NCBI GenBank assembly: GCA_963575745.1
Contig: CAUYUJ010015027.1
Location: 934,393 to 998,392, forward strand
Source: Prorocentrum cordatum
Taxonomy: Eukaryota; Sar; Dinophyceae; Prorocentrales; Prorocentraceae
Length of the DNA: 64,000 nt
Direction of reading: 5' to 3'
The notes beneath the pieces are model-generated. The model ran no database searches. It worked only from the letters and a program-made list of their open reading frames with translations, and was not told the DNA's origin. The translations under genes and the position numbers were made by a program. Positions 11,000-20,959 of the stretch are shown here, in pieces. How positions within the stretch are numbered: the stretch's first letter is position 1; every line of letters begins with the position of its first letter.

Positions 11000-11878
11000 A
11001 TGGACACTCTGGACGAGATCGAGGCGTACGGCCCCGGGCTCTACGCGCACTACCTCGAGTACCTCCGCAGGTCCACCTTCGGTGCCGTCGAGCTCACGCC
11101 TGTGGAGAACGGAACGCTGGGAAACCAGCCCCTTTCCTTCTTCGACTGGATGCTCGGCAATCCAGGTAACATCATGGCCTACGAGAGCAGCGACGAGGAC
11201 GTCACTGTTGAGGCGCCACCCTCGGAGGTCGAGCACAACCTTCGACAGCAATCCGACCTCTTGCCTGGAAACAGGCCTACTCCAGTGCATCCGCCAAACT
11301 ATTGCGAACTGATGGAATTGGAGGCTCAAGCCTTCACCGCGGGCGCGCCAGGAAATCCCCACGAGCCGCCTGGTATGCTCGCGCCGGGCGAGTACGGACC
11401 ATACACAGTGCTGCAGACTCTCATGCAGATGCACGCCGCTCAAGCTGAAGAGTATCCTGATAGTCAACAGAGCGTTGAGAGCGGCCACATGATGCTGCAA
11501 GACTCCGATGTCTGTGACGACTCGGACTTGCTGCTGGCGGCCTTCACTCTCATCGACAGCGTGCTCCCTGACGACGCGCAGCGGCACGTATGGTATGCAA
11601 AGGGGCGTTGGCGCCGAGCCCTTGAGAGGGCTATCGCGATGCGTGGACAGGCGCCTCCTGCGCCGGGATGGGGTCTCCAGGCGGTGGGACTACAGCCCAA
11701 CCATACGGCCATGCGTAACATCATCGGGCAGCCCTCCTATGACTATGCTCAGCTTGAGGCGCACGCCGCGCTCGGCGACGAGCCTGATCCGACCGCCGTG
11801 CCGCCGACGCCGGGGCAGCCGAGCGGTGCTGAGGCGCTCTACAGCAGGGAAACCTGCCCGCCCCTGCTGGGCCAATGA
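11000..11878 (+). CDS. Unrecognised acidic ORF of the giant element
   Basis: ATG at 11000 follows the gag stop by one base (TAACATG), and the stop at 11876-11878 overlaps the ATG of the next ORF by ATGA. The 292-residue product is acidic (DSDVCDDSDLLLAAF, ESSDEDVTVE) and has a possible helix near residues 180-215 (DDAQRHVWYAKGRWRRALERAIAMR). I recognise no domain. Three GNRA hairpins fall in it (11116, 11263, 11844), two read as (L/P)GN(Q/R)P and one in another frame as SRETCP. The coupled start and stop spacing suggests polycistronic reading or a broken continuous polyprotein. Confidence 0.5.
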   Translation: MDTLDEIEAYGPGLYAHYLEYLRRSTFGAVELTPVENGTLGNQPLSFFDWMLGNPGNIMAYESSDEDVTVEAPPSEVEHNLRQQSDLLPGNRPTPVHPPNYCELMELEAQAFTAGAPGNPHEPPGMLAPGEYGPYTVLQTLMQMHAAQAEEYPDSQQSVESGHMMLQDSDVCDDSDLLLAAFTLIDSVLPDDAQRHVWYAKGRWRRALERAIAMRGQAPPAPGWGLQAVGLQPNHTAMRNIIGQPSYDYAQLEAHAALGDEPDPTAVPPTPGQPSGAEALYSRETCPPLLGQ

Positions 11879-13519
11879 CCATTGTCACTGGCAATCCTAC
11901 TTTAGAAGTTGAAGATGAGGACGGATGTGGATTGTGCGAGGACGAAACCACCATCCTCATGATGGACGTCCATGGCGAAGACGAGGAGGTGGACTTCGAC
12001 CCAGACAGTCCTGACGCACAACCATCCGCACAAGAGCCAATCATGCCTGACTCCAGTCAGCAGGGAGACCTGCCTGCCCAGGATGCGCTGCCTACGCCTA
12101 CCCAGGAAACCACGTCAGCTCCTGCTCAGGCTATGTCAGCAGCATCATCCGATGAACAGGCCAGGAGGTCTCGCTCACATCCGCGTCTTAGGGGCGATCC
12201 GCACCCCCAAGGACGGCTCCCACGTGAATGGAGGCAGGCAGCCCCATCAGAGCATGCCGCTCGACGGGGGGGGCCAGCTGCTCGCCTGCAACGACCCTGG
12301 GCGCCCGACGGGTGAGCACTCTGCCTTTGGACAGGGCAACCCGATCTACAGGGGCGCCCAAGGCAGGTCCATACGGGGTGGCTATCAGCTCGCGACGAAC
12401 ATTCGACGTCCTGATAAAGAGGCAGCGCGGAGACAGCTGAGAGCCTTCATCGAGGAGCGCCGCCGCTACAGGCTCAACGCGGCCTGCGGTCCGTGCTCAC
12501 AGGAGTTTCAGGGACACAGACCTGGTTGTCCTGTAGGCCTCAGTGACGTCTTGAGCCCGAACAGGGGCCGCACTCCTTCAAAGGAGGGTCATCCACCTCT
12601 TGTGCCTATGACCCAAGAAGAGATCGATGCGATCAATCGCCGTCTCGGGGCTATGGGCCTCAACAGCCCTCCTGCTCAGGAGACTCGATTTCCGCTGGGA
12701 AACCCGCCTGGTGTCTCCAGTCAGGATCGAACGTACGAGTTGACGAGCGACGACGAGCATGAGGTCCAACGAGCCGCAGCAGAGACAGAGCGCAAGCGAT
12801 TGGCAGAAGAGCGCAGCCGCGAGGCAACTCGCCGAATGCTGCTGGAGTCGCGAGCTGAAGCAAAGAAGCCACCAGAGATCCCAAAGGCTAAAAGCGAGAC
12901 CCGTGAACATAGGACGCCTGCGGGCGAAAGACAGAAGAATCCTTCTACCCGCTCAGAGCTGCTCGGGTTCGATGTGCAGATGGGAAGGCCCCTCTCCGAA
13001 GTGCCGAAGTCACCGACTCGAGCAATGCCTGCGCAGAGACCTGACCCCAGGCAACAGCCTCAGGACTTCCTGGAGATCCGCAGGCGACAGCCTAGCCGGA
13101 GTGGCTCCATCGCCAGCAAGGCCAAGGCGTTCGAGCGTACAGGGTATACCCCTACGCCGGCCTCGCCAGTGGCGACACGCTCCAAGGCGTCCGAGGAGGG
13201 TGCTTTGCCTCGGGGTACCTGGGCGCCCAAGATCAGGAGCAGCGCCAGCCGAGAGACGCCGCGGGGAAACCCGCCAAGCGCTGCAGCCGCAGCATCTTCA
13301 TCATCAGAAGCTGCCGCCTCGTCAGCGGCAGAGGCCCCATTGCGGGGAAGCCCGCCAGAAGACAAGCTGCGCCACCCAGGCGATACCTCCTTCACGAGCG
13401 GGAGCCCGGAGTTGATCAACAATCGACGTGCTCTACGGAAGCTTCCACCGATCCGTTCGGTTGATGAGGCACTTATGGAGAGCTGCCGACAAAAGAACAT
13501 CATTCCTAGCACGAACTAC

Positions 13520-14265
13520 AAGATCAAGCAGCTCAGTAAGTGCCTTAGCAAGATCTGTAGGCACGCGCCTGACAGACCGAACAATCCAGCGTGGAGGCTG
13601 AGGACGTTCGACGACCACGATGGATGGATCAACCTCCACGAGCTCGCACACGAGTTCCCCTGGAACGACGGTATGCGGCACGACGGGCACAACCCGAAGT
13701 GCGACGATGCCAAGATCATCGCCGAGACTTTCTACGGCAGAACGGTCGATCAGATGGCTGCAATCATGATGGCGATCGTCCACGTCCGCGAGGCGGGCGG
13801 TGAGGAGAAGCAGCGTCTGCAGTTCAAGGTCCTGATGCGAGATTCTGGCACGGCCGATTTGTTCATCCGTGCTTCGCAGGGGCACTCGTGGACGCTCAAG
13901 GCCCCTTAGTCGCTGTGCTGCGCGACAATCCTGCCGGGAGACCGGCCCCATATCCAGATGTTGCCATTCACGGCACACCGTGGGCAGCGTTCGAGGGCAT
14001 CATGTGGATTGGCCTTTCCTGCCGCAAAGAGCACAACACTAAGAAGAAAGGAACTGGCCGTTCACACATCCACTTTGTTCCAACGCTTCAGCGTCGTGAC
14101 GTGCAGAGTGGATGGGGCCCTGATTCCGAGATCATCATCTCGGTGGACTGGCACCAGGCCTTGAAGGGCGGGATGGGGTTCTGCTGATCCGGCAACGGGG
14201 TGCTGCTATCGGAAGGAGTCGACGGCATTATTGAGCCGTATTATACTAACTACGTGAAGGAGAGC
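13520..14265 (+). pseudogene. RNA 2'-phosphotransferase (Tpt1/KptA) domain in the retrotransposon
   Basis: Tpt1/KptA enzymes use NAD+ to remove the 2'-phosphate left at tRNA splice junctions. Family signatures appear in order: LSKCLSKICRHAP (family LSxxLSxxLRH), DDHDGWINLHEL (DxxGWxxxxxL), EEKQRLQF (KxRF/Y), FIRASQGHSW (IRAxQGHS), AIHGT, GLS, RSHIHFVP (RxHIHL), IIISVDWHQALKGGMGF and SGNGVLLSEG. All four catalytic residues, Arg-His (13559, 13562), Arg (13868) and Arg (14059), are present. Two lesions interrupt it: a one-base frame change close to 13.9 kb after QGHSW, and TGA at 14185-14187 where CGA would fit the family's (Y/F)xSxNGV motif. A GNRA hairpin (13933) is inserted in the loop between QGHS and HGT. 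Confidence 0.85.
13933..13947 (+). repeat. GNRA mini-hairpin inside the Tpt1/KptA domain
   Basis: GCCGG-GAGA-CCGGC plus C, read as AGRPA in a loop between the QGHS and HGT motifs of the phosphotransferase domain. Confidence 0.9.
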
Positions 14266-14800
14266 TCCACAGGAAAACAGTGGCGGAACCCACGCTACTT
14301 GGGTAGTCGCCGTGCACGCTGTTCCACTGCCACGATGATGGCACCAAGCAGGTGGAAAACGGTGGGCAATGCGAGTATTGGGTACCGAGTGTCTCTCTGG
14401 CGTGATGATGAGCCTCCTACGGCTTGTTGCCAGAGAGAGTTGGGGGGCCACTACAACCCAACAATGCCGGGAAACCAGCCCGAGAACCACCAGATCCTCA
14501 TGATCAACGAGAGTGAGGCGGGGAGTGCGGCTCCAAGCCGTGCTCCAAGCCAAGGGCCTAGTGCCATATCTTGGCAGGTCCTCAGCACCTCAGATCTGGA
14601 TCAGATTGCGGCTGCTCTAAGCCCTGAGCAGGTGGAACAGCTAGCGGACAGACTTTACCAACAAGATCCCTGGGCCGCAGGTAAGGGAGCTATGTCCGCA
14701 ATGGTGACGCGCAACCGCCAGGCCGTGCTAACGGACTCAGGACACAAACTTCAGGGGCTGGCACATTACAACCGAGGAGCAGCTGGCCCACTACTATGAC

Positions 14801-16744
14801 GAGCAGGTCATCGCTGATGTCCGGCGGCAGTTGTTCCAATGGCGGCAGTATTGGCGAGCTCGTGCTCAGGCTACCCCTCCAAAGTTGTCACACGTCAAGC
14901 ACGCTGCACAGCATAATTTGTCCTTCGTGCAGTGCAACCCCCTCTCGGCAGGAGGCACTCGACTGAAACAGATCATGCGCACTTTCTTCTGGGCCGACAT
15001 TATTTTCCTGGCCGGTACTTCCTTTGCTTGCCCCACGCACCCCGAAGGTAGAAAAAATATTCGCACGCATGTTCGACAATCCTGGAAGGATGGTTCGTAC
15101 CACGTCGCATCTTGGGGAAAAGCTGAGAGAGGAGATAAATCTGCTGGAGTTGCTTTATGCTTACGTGCCAAGACTTTTTCAATGGAAAGCATTGTTCAAT
15201 ATTATGACCCCAAAAATGCTGTTGGAAGGTGGGGAGGCATACGCATAAAAACAGGAGACAACACTGACATTTTCCTGGCATCGGTCTACATTCGATGTGA
15301 CGGCTCCGACTCGACCGCGATATGGCGCGAACTTGGGGCTGCCATTGCTTCGCTTCCAACCCGCACTACCATTATTGTTGGTGGGGATTTCAACGCTTGG
15401 ACAGGCGTGGCACTACCGCACCTCGGCCCTCTCCATGCGGAAACTTTCAATTCGAATGGACGGGACCTGCTTGACTTTTGCCAATCTCATCACCTTGGTG
15501 TGCCCAGTTCCTTTGCAGCGCAGTCGCAGCAACTCGGATGGAACGGATCTACGCACGTTAACGGGTGGGGTACGAGTCATCGCTTGGATTATTTCTTGGT
15601 GCAGTTGGACTCTCTCGAGCAGTGCAAACCCGTCGGGGCTCATCGTAAACGCGGCCTGGAATTGCAACCGGGAGCTCATGAAGAGAATTTCGACCATATC
15701 CCCATCAGCTTCGTGTTTCAATATCGGCTCAGAGTTACACGTAAAGTGAGCAACCGAGTTGTTTGGAATTTTCCTGGCTTGCGCCATGCAGTCGATGACA
15801 TTGAGTACGCCACGCCTTTCGTCGAAGGCCTCATGGAATTTGAAAGGAAAAATGGAGGAGCTCTACGATATCGTGCGCACTGGGACCTGAACGTGGAAAC
15901 ATCTTGGCAGCCTCTACGTCAAGGTATTTGTGATCTGGCCCATGCGCATTTCGCAATGCAGAATGCTCCCAAGAAGCCTTGGATCAGCACCGAAACGTGG
16001 GAGCTAATTCAGAGACGCACTACATTACTTCACCAACTCCGCCGCTGTGGGCATCGAGTCGCAGACACGCCGCCACAAGATGGACCGGTTTTGGCGCTAC
16101 CGTTGCCTTCGCTCGACGCCCCCGCCGGCCACGACCCGGGCGAGGCGCTGGCTTGTGACATTGTTTTATTTCAGAAACACGTTGCCGTACAAGTTCGACG
16201 GGGTCGTGCACGACAATGGGATCGGTTGCAAGACGAACTTGCCCATGCTCTTCAAGCCCATGATGGACGGGAGGCGTGGAGGCTCGCTCGTCACCTCGCT
16301 GCTACTTATCTGGGACCCAAGCGACGAAAATGCTGGCCACCCGATGCTCTTGCGATTACGCGGGAAGACTGGGATGATTTCATGCTCCGCACGTTCGAGG
16401 GCGTGCTTGCGGAAATCGTTGCACCGCCGGCTCATCCTGTTCAGCCGGAGGAGACCTATGCAGATGCTTGCTATCGCCCTCCAGTGCCTGAGCATCCAAT
16501 ATACAGCGACTTTGAGAAAACAGTACGGCAAACCAGAAATGGCAAAGCAGTTACCCCTGGAGACGTTCCGAATGAGGTGTGGAAGCTGATATTCAAATAT
16601 GCCCCTGGGCTTGCCGATACCATATGTCAGGTACTGGGAAACATTACGCGCCACGGGCGCAATCCAATTGATTTCTGCGTCTCTCTTTCTGCGTCTCTCC
16701 AAACACAACAACAAGCCGAAATGCGAGGGCAAGAGGCCGATTAA
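14801..16744 (+). pseudogene. LINE apurinic-type endonuclease and RT N-terminus
   Basis: The EEP-type endonuclease spans roughly 14.9-15.75 kb: NLSFVQCNPLSAGG, VASVYIR-like strands, the GGDFNAW motif at 15380, RLDYFLV and the catalytic His in NFDHIPISF. It nicks target DNA to prime reverse transcription. The frame continues into the RT finger region (TRNGKAVTPGDVPNEVWK) and is lost by a one-base shift near 16.69 kb, after which the RT continues in the frame of the next entry. The start is open upstream of 14801, so the N-terminus is uncertain. Confidence 0.75.
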
Positions 16745-18596
16745 TCTATGTAGTTCGATGGGCAAGATCTATCACAAGACGCTGTTCCGCCAACATGCCA
16801 ATCGTAACATACCCCACTGGAGTTTGGGAGCGATTCCCGGGCGTCGTCGTGAAGAGGCTTGTCTAATATTGCGTTGCTGTGCAAGCCGGCGCCGGCGTGC
16901 TAAACGGTCGCACGCGTTGAATTGCCGGGGCGCGGCCTCAGCATTCCCGAGTGTAAAGACGGAGGCAATCAATAAGACATATAATACTTGTTGTGCCGAT
17001 GGCGCCCATGTTTTTCGACACTTGCATCGTAACATGTCCCTCGAGCTGACCTTGCATGACGGCGAAATCCGCAGGTGGAAAATTGGACGAGGAGCCCGAC
17101 AAGGCGATTCTACTGGATCCGACTGCTTCTGCGAGGCTTACAACAATGCCGTGCAGAAGGCAATCGATGCTCGACCTCCTCGTTCCCATGCCAAACTTCA
17201 TTATGAAGGTCAGGTATGCGACCCTGGAGCTTTAACATACGTAGACGACGTCGCGGAATTTATCATTATTGATTACGACCTGCCGCCGTGCGAGAGCATC
17301 CAGACAGCCACCATTGAGAGCGCGAACTCTTTGGCACCCGCGCTTGCCGAGATTGGCTGCCGACTCGAGTTGCCCAAGGAAGAGGTCGTACCGGCATGGC
17401 ACGGCACAGGGCAGTCAAAATGTCAGCAACGGTCGCGGACGGAGGAAACTTCGACGCGAGGCACTGTGAAAGACACGGCTCGTTACCTGGGGGATTGGAT
17501 CAACAGTCAGGGGTCTAACGATGTGGTGGTGCGACGCAGGTGTGTAGCTATGCAGACAGGTTCTCATGCTTATCTTGGGTCTTGGCCGTGCAAACATGTA
17601 GCTCTACGTCACAAGGTGAATGTGTTCAAAGCTATGGTAATCAATGCAGGCCTATCTGGTCTGGAGCCGTGCGTCTTGAACCCCCAGGAGATGGCGAAGC
17701 TCGAAACGCAGTACATGTCTCTTGCACGCAAAGCCTTGGGATGGGAAAGCTGGCAGAACGACGCCAGACGGCACAACGACACAACCGTCTTGACCAAGAT
17801 GCGCTTGTGGACTTTCTCCAGTTTTCTGAGACGTCAGCGGCTTCGGTTTTGGCACTCCATGGCGAAGCGCCCCTCTCATCATCGTCTTGTCTTTGCTTCT
17901 GTTTTTGGGAGGCTTGATTGGGAAATGGCGCATGATCTCTCTGCTGACTTCTACCCCACAGATGGTGCTCACCCATACCTAAAGCAGCTGGCACATGATC
18001 TGAAACAGGGATGGCCCGAGTTTTCTGGATTTCATGCCACTTGGGTTGATGATTTTGCCCGCTCCGACGTGGACGATCTCGATCGTGTCCTGGCCCGGAA
18101 AATCCCGCAATCCAGCGCCACCACCCCCGTCGCCTCCCTCCCAGGATTTGATAGCGGTGACCCTGATGAGCCTTTTATCGAGGATGTTGTCGGAAATCAG
18201 TTCCGATGCGATTTATGCCAGAATATATTGCCAGACAGGCAAGAATTGAGCACTCACAAGCGCCGGAAGCATGATACATCGCCTCCCTCAGCTTTCATTG
18301 TTGCGAACAAGTGCCCCAGATGTACCATGCCGCTTGCTGCAGCGTGCGCTGCCGGCAAACATTGGGAAAGGGATCAATGCCATACAGCGAACGCCCGTAG
18401 AGGGAAGCATAACTATCTCGTGCCAATTGTTGCGGAGCCGGCTCGGTTCAAGACGGCGCAAGCGCACGGCCTCACGCCAGCAGAGATTGCACCTGTCGAC
18501 TTCACTGTTCCTCTCGACCTCGCTCGCCAGCGCGCCGCAGCAGCCGGCCAAGAAGCCTCGCATCAAGGACACGGACCGTCAGCTGGACAACCTTGA
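16599..18596 (+). pseudogene. LINE reverse transcriptase with C-terminal zinc fingers
   Basis: From about 16.69 kb the frame gives CEGKRPINLCSSMGKIYHK, the RT B block (GRGARQGDSTGSDCF) and an intact catalytic YVDD at 17238-17249. The first catalytic Asp region is altered: the segment around ALNCRGAASAFPS lacks the usual D-x(3)-AF Asp. A C2H2 finger CDLCQNILPDRQELSTHKRRKH lies near 18.21-18.27 kb, followed by a CPRC pair. No RNase H is visible. Together with the frameshift, the missing Asp suggests an inactive copy. Confidence 0.75.
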
Positions 18597-18990
18597 TTAC
18601 CGTTTGCGGCAACTCGAGGGCGAAACAACTTGCTTCTTCTTAGTGGCGGAGTCGACCAAACCTCTCATTCAGAAGCTGCAGGAAGCGGACAATCACTACA
18701 AATCACGCGCAACAGAGAAAGGCCAACCTCATCCTGATCATCACAAAAAGATTACTATTGCAGCAGCTCTCTTGAATTGGGTGGGATCTCAAGACTATGC
18801 TAAGATTCAAGGTGCTTCCGCACAGGAGGCCATGCAACGTAATAAACACTTGGACCTTGCTGGCATGATGCCCTTGGAGAAGCAGTTGCAGGTCTTGCAG
18901 CAGATGATTGCCGAGTTCACGACGCCCCTGAGTCTTGAGCGTGAGGTGCCGGCATGCGCTTTTTTTCACTGCCAAGAAGGACGTGAATAA
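18541..18990 (+). pseudogene. LINE C-terminal / second ORF remnant
   Basis: The frame changes near 18.54 kb to QQPAKKPRIKDTDRQLDNLDYRLRQLEGETT..., a charged helical segment ending at 18990. Part of it (EKGQPHPDHHKKITIAAALLNW) resembles AREQHPLGEKRVWLFAGVV in the second ORF of the LINE at 58.4-59.1 kb, so it is probably the same LINE-associated protein. A further frame (18935-19255) continues HALFFTAKKDVNKHVLTFNF and may be its end. Function unknown. Confidence 0.4.
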
Positions 18991-19301
18991 GCACGTTTTG
19001 ACTTTCAACTTTCACCCCCAGGGCGTCTTGGCCAGGATTGTCCCAATGGTTGAATTTGCTCTGGAGGCGGCGGGGGGGAAAGGGTTTCGAGTGCACCGCC
19101 CAAGGGGCAACTCTTTAAATGATGGTGTGGGTGCCTTGAGGCCTTCTCCCACCGAGGCAGGCCACGAGCCGCTCGGGGGACGAGGGCGCCGGCCACGCGG
19201 CATCCCGAGTGCTGCTGCAGAGCCCCGCGGCCAGAGCGTAAACTCATGGATTTAACCATGATGAAACCAACTTTTTTCGGCCACAGCTTTCGACAGCAGG
19301 C

Positions 19302-19712
19302 GTGCAGATGCTTGCCACGAGGTGTGAAGGCGCCCCGCGATGCTTCAGACAGCTCTCGCGCCGCCGGCGATGCGATGCGATCGACATGCCCGAGCCGCAG
19401 GGAGACCCGCAAACGTTCGGCCGCATCTTCGGAGAGCCCTCTCGATTCGAGCAGATGCCAGGGAGCCCCTCGCACAGCATGCACACGCCGATGGGCATGA
19501 CCCCAGTGGCGACAACGCCGGTGCAGTCTCCATTCGGGACTCCTGGTCGGTCTGCCCTGGATGGCACTCTCATGGAGCGAATTGCTGCGGCCAGAGCTGA
19601 GCATGGTACAGCTCTTTTGGGCATGATGCCACCGGGCACGCCATCGAGTTTGCGGTGCACCGGCACACCACCGACCTCTAGCAGACCAGAACATCGCTAC
19701 TGGAGTGCCTGA
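19302..19712 (+). pseudogene. Unrecognised polyprotein segment of the giant element, after the LINE
   Basis: From about 19.38 kb the frame reads DMPEPQGDPQTFGRIFGEPSRFEQMPGSPSHSMHTPMGMT..., a Pro/Met/Gly-rich linker, then a short helix LDGTLMERIAAARAEHGTALLGMM. A near-copy of the GNRA hairpin (19397) shows that the LTR element has resumed. No domain recognised. The frame shifts into the next segment close to 19705. Confidence 0.4.
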
Positions 19713-20913
19713 TGACTACCGCACACGGGTGGCGGCTGCGATACAACAGGTGCAGAGCCACAACCTGCCCCACCCGAGCGGTCAGAGGTGGGGACCAGCC
19801 TGGTCTTGGGAGCCGGAGGGTCCGAATCCACTCGACCCTGCTCGGCAACGAGCCTTTATCCCAGCCTTCAATGCTCATCCGAGCATGGCCCAAGGCCAGA
19901 GGCCAGCACCTGCTCCAATGGATCCGCCACTGTACCCAGACGGGTCCAGAGTCCCGAACATATTTGTTCGCGAGACGGCGGATCAGTTTCATAGCCTCAC
20001 GAATGTGCGCTGCAGCGATCAGTCCATGCACCCGCACATGGCAGTCATGCCTGCACCGACGACGCCAGAGGTGGCCGTCCAGCCTACTGCCCATTCGATA
20101 TCATCAGGCAGTAGGGGAGTGCCAGATTACATCAGGCAGACGTACCACACTCAACAGGCGTGTTTCAGACGCCGGCAGGCGGTGCAGGGTGCACGTGACC
20201 AAGCACGCGCAGCAGCACTTGAAGTCATGAGCAGCAGAGGCTCACCCACGCGAGGAAACTCGCCAGCCGTGTCGCCCGCAGCCTCCGCAGCGGCAGCTAC
20301 TCCAGCAGTGGCCGCCACAGCGCCGGAGGTACAGACACCCGCAGGAGATCCTCCAGTTGCCTTCCTCGGCTCTGAAACAGTTCTGGAGCGGCAGCGGCGA
20401 GTGTGCCCTAGGGCGGCAGACGTGGAAATCTATACTGGGATGGAACACACCTGTGCGGTATGCCTCGAGGAGAGTATCTACCGTTTGAGGTGCAACCATC
20501 TGTTCCACGAGGAGTGCTGGAACTCGAATGTGGTGGGCCATGTTGCGAATCAGCGAGAAGGAGATCCCCAGCAACCAGTATGTGCTATCTGCCGAGCGCC
20601 AGGCATCAGAGCGTCGTCGTTCCCGTGGACCGGCTCCGTCACTCAGGCTCCTGAACAGGCAGCGAGGGAGCTGCGAGAGTTGATGAGCATGGCGGAGGAA
20701 ATGACGGCCAGCATGCTAGACAGGCAGGCAGCACTGCCCCAGCAGCGGGGAAACCCGCCGGAGGAGGTGAGGGCGCCGATGGAGACGGGATACTTCGACC
20801 AGCTTATCCCGATGACAGCGCCTCAGCAGGGAAACCTACCCAATACCCCACCTTCGCCGATCCTTCCAACTCACTACGAGCCTGGAGTCGGGCAGGCGGC
20901 TCCTCCGATGTAA
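19705..20913 (+). CDS. RING-H2 finger protein segment of the giant retrotransposon
   Basis: Residues about 250-300 form a RING-H2 finger: CAVC (Cys codons at 20452 and 20461), C-N-H, H-E-E-C and a final CAIC (about 20581-20592), with spacing suited to two zinc ions in a cross-brace. RING-H2 domains usually recruit E2 enzymes and act as ubiquitin ligases. The rest is a Pro/Ala/Gln-rich linker (ASAAAATPAVAATAPEVQTPAG) with hairpins at 19840, 20250 and 20745. The ORF is open for 402 codons with no conventional ATG at its start, consistent with being part of a polyprotein. Target and role are unknown. Confidence 0.75.
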   Translation: MPDDYRTRVAAAIQQVQSHNLPHPSGQRWGPAWSWEPEGPNPLDPARQRAFIPAFNAHPSMAQGQRPAPAPMDPPLYPDGSRVPNIFVRETADQFHSLTNVRCSDQSMHPHMAVMPAPTTPEVAVQPTAHSISSGSRGVPDYIRQTYHTQQACFRRRQAVQGARDQARAAALEVMSSRGSPTRGNSPAVSPAASAAAATPAVAATAPEVQTPAGDPPVAFLGSETVLERQRRVCPRAADVEIYTGMEHTCAVCLEESIYRLRCNHLFHEECWNSNVVGHVANQREGDPQQPVCAICRAPGIRASSFPWTGSVTQAPEQAARELRELMSMAEEMTASMLDRQAALPQQRGNPPEEVRAPMETGYFDQLIPMTAPQQGNLPNTPPSPILPTHYEPGVGQAAPPM

Positions 20914-20959
20914 TGCCAGGGAGGGGGGTGGGGCCGAGCTGCCACTGGACCCTGAACAG

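Larger units (their letters stand above)
11875..14799 (+). pseudogene. Polyprotein segment: linker region plus Tpt1/KptA RNA 2'-phosphotransferase domain
   Basis: The reading frame changes at about 12.15 kb (frame of 11875 to frame of 11972) and again near 13.9 kb, and has an in-frame TGA at 14185-14187. Residues encoded at 12.2-13.4 kb are a charged Pro/Ser/Ala-rich linker with a coiled stretch (ETERKRLAEERSREATRRMLLESRAEAKK). The 13.52-14.27 kb part is the Tpt1/KptA domain described separately. The tail (14.5-14.73 kb) has a predicted helical segment SDLDQIAAALSPEQVEQLADRLYQQ. The LINE starts near 14.8 kb, and the exact junction could not be fixed. GNRA hairpins at 12060, 13261 and 13933 tie this segment to the LTR element rather than to the LINE. 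Confidence 0.65.
14801..19255 (+). mobile_element. LINE nested in the giant LTR element (boundaries approximate)
   Basis: Endonuclease, reverse transcriptase and C2H2/CxxC zinc-finger coding sequence of a non-LTR retrotransposon interrupts the LTR element between its Tpt1 and RING modules. No GNRA hairpins occur between about 14.5 and 19.38 kb, unlike the sequence on both sides. Codon usage is AT-richer than the flanks. I could not find a clear target duplication; the left junction lies in 14.48-14.90 kb and the right junction in 18.99-19.39 kb. Confidence 0.75.
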
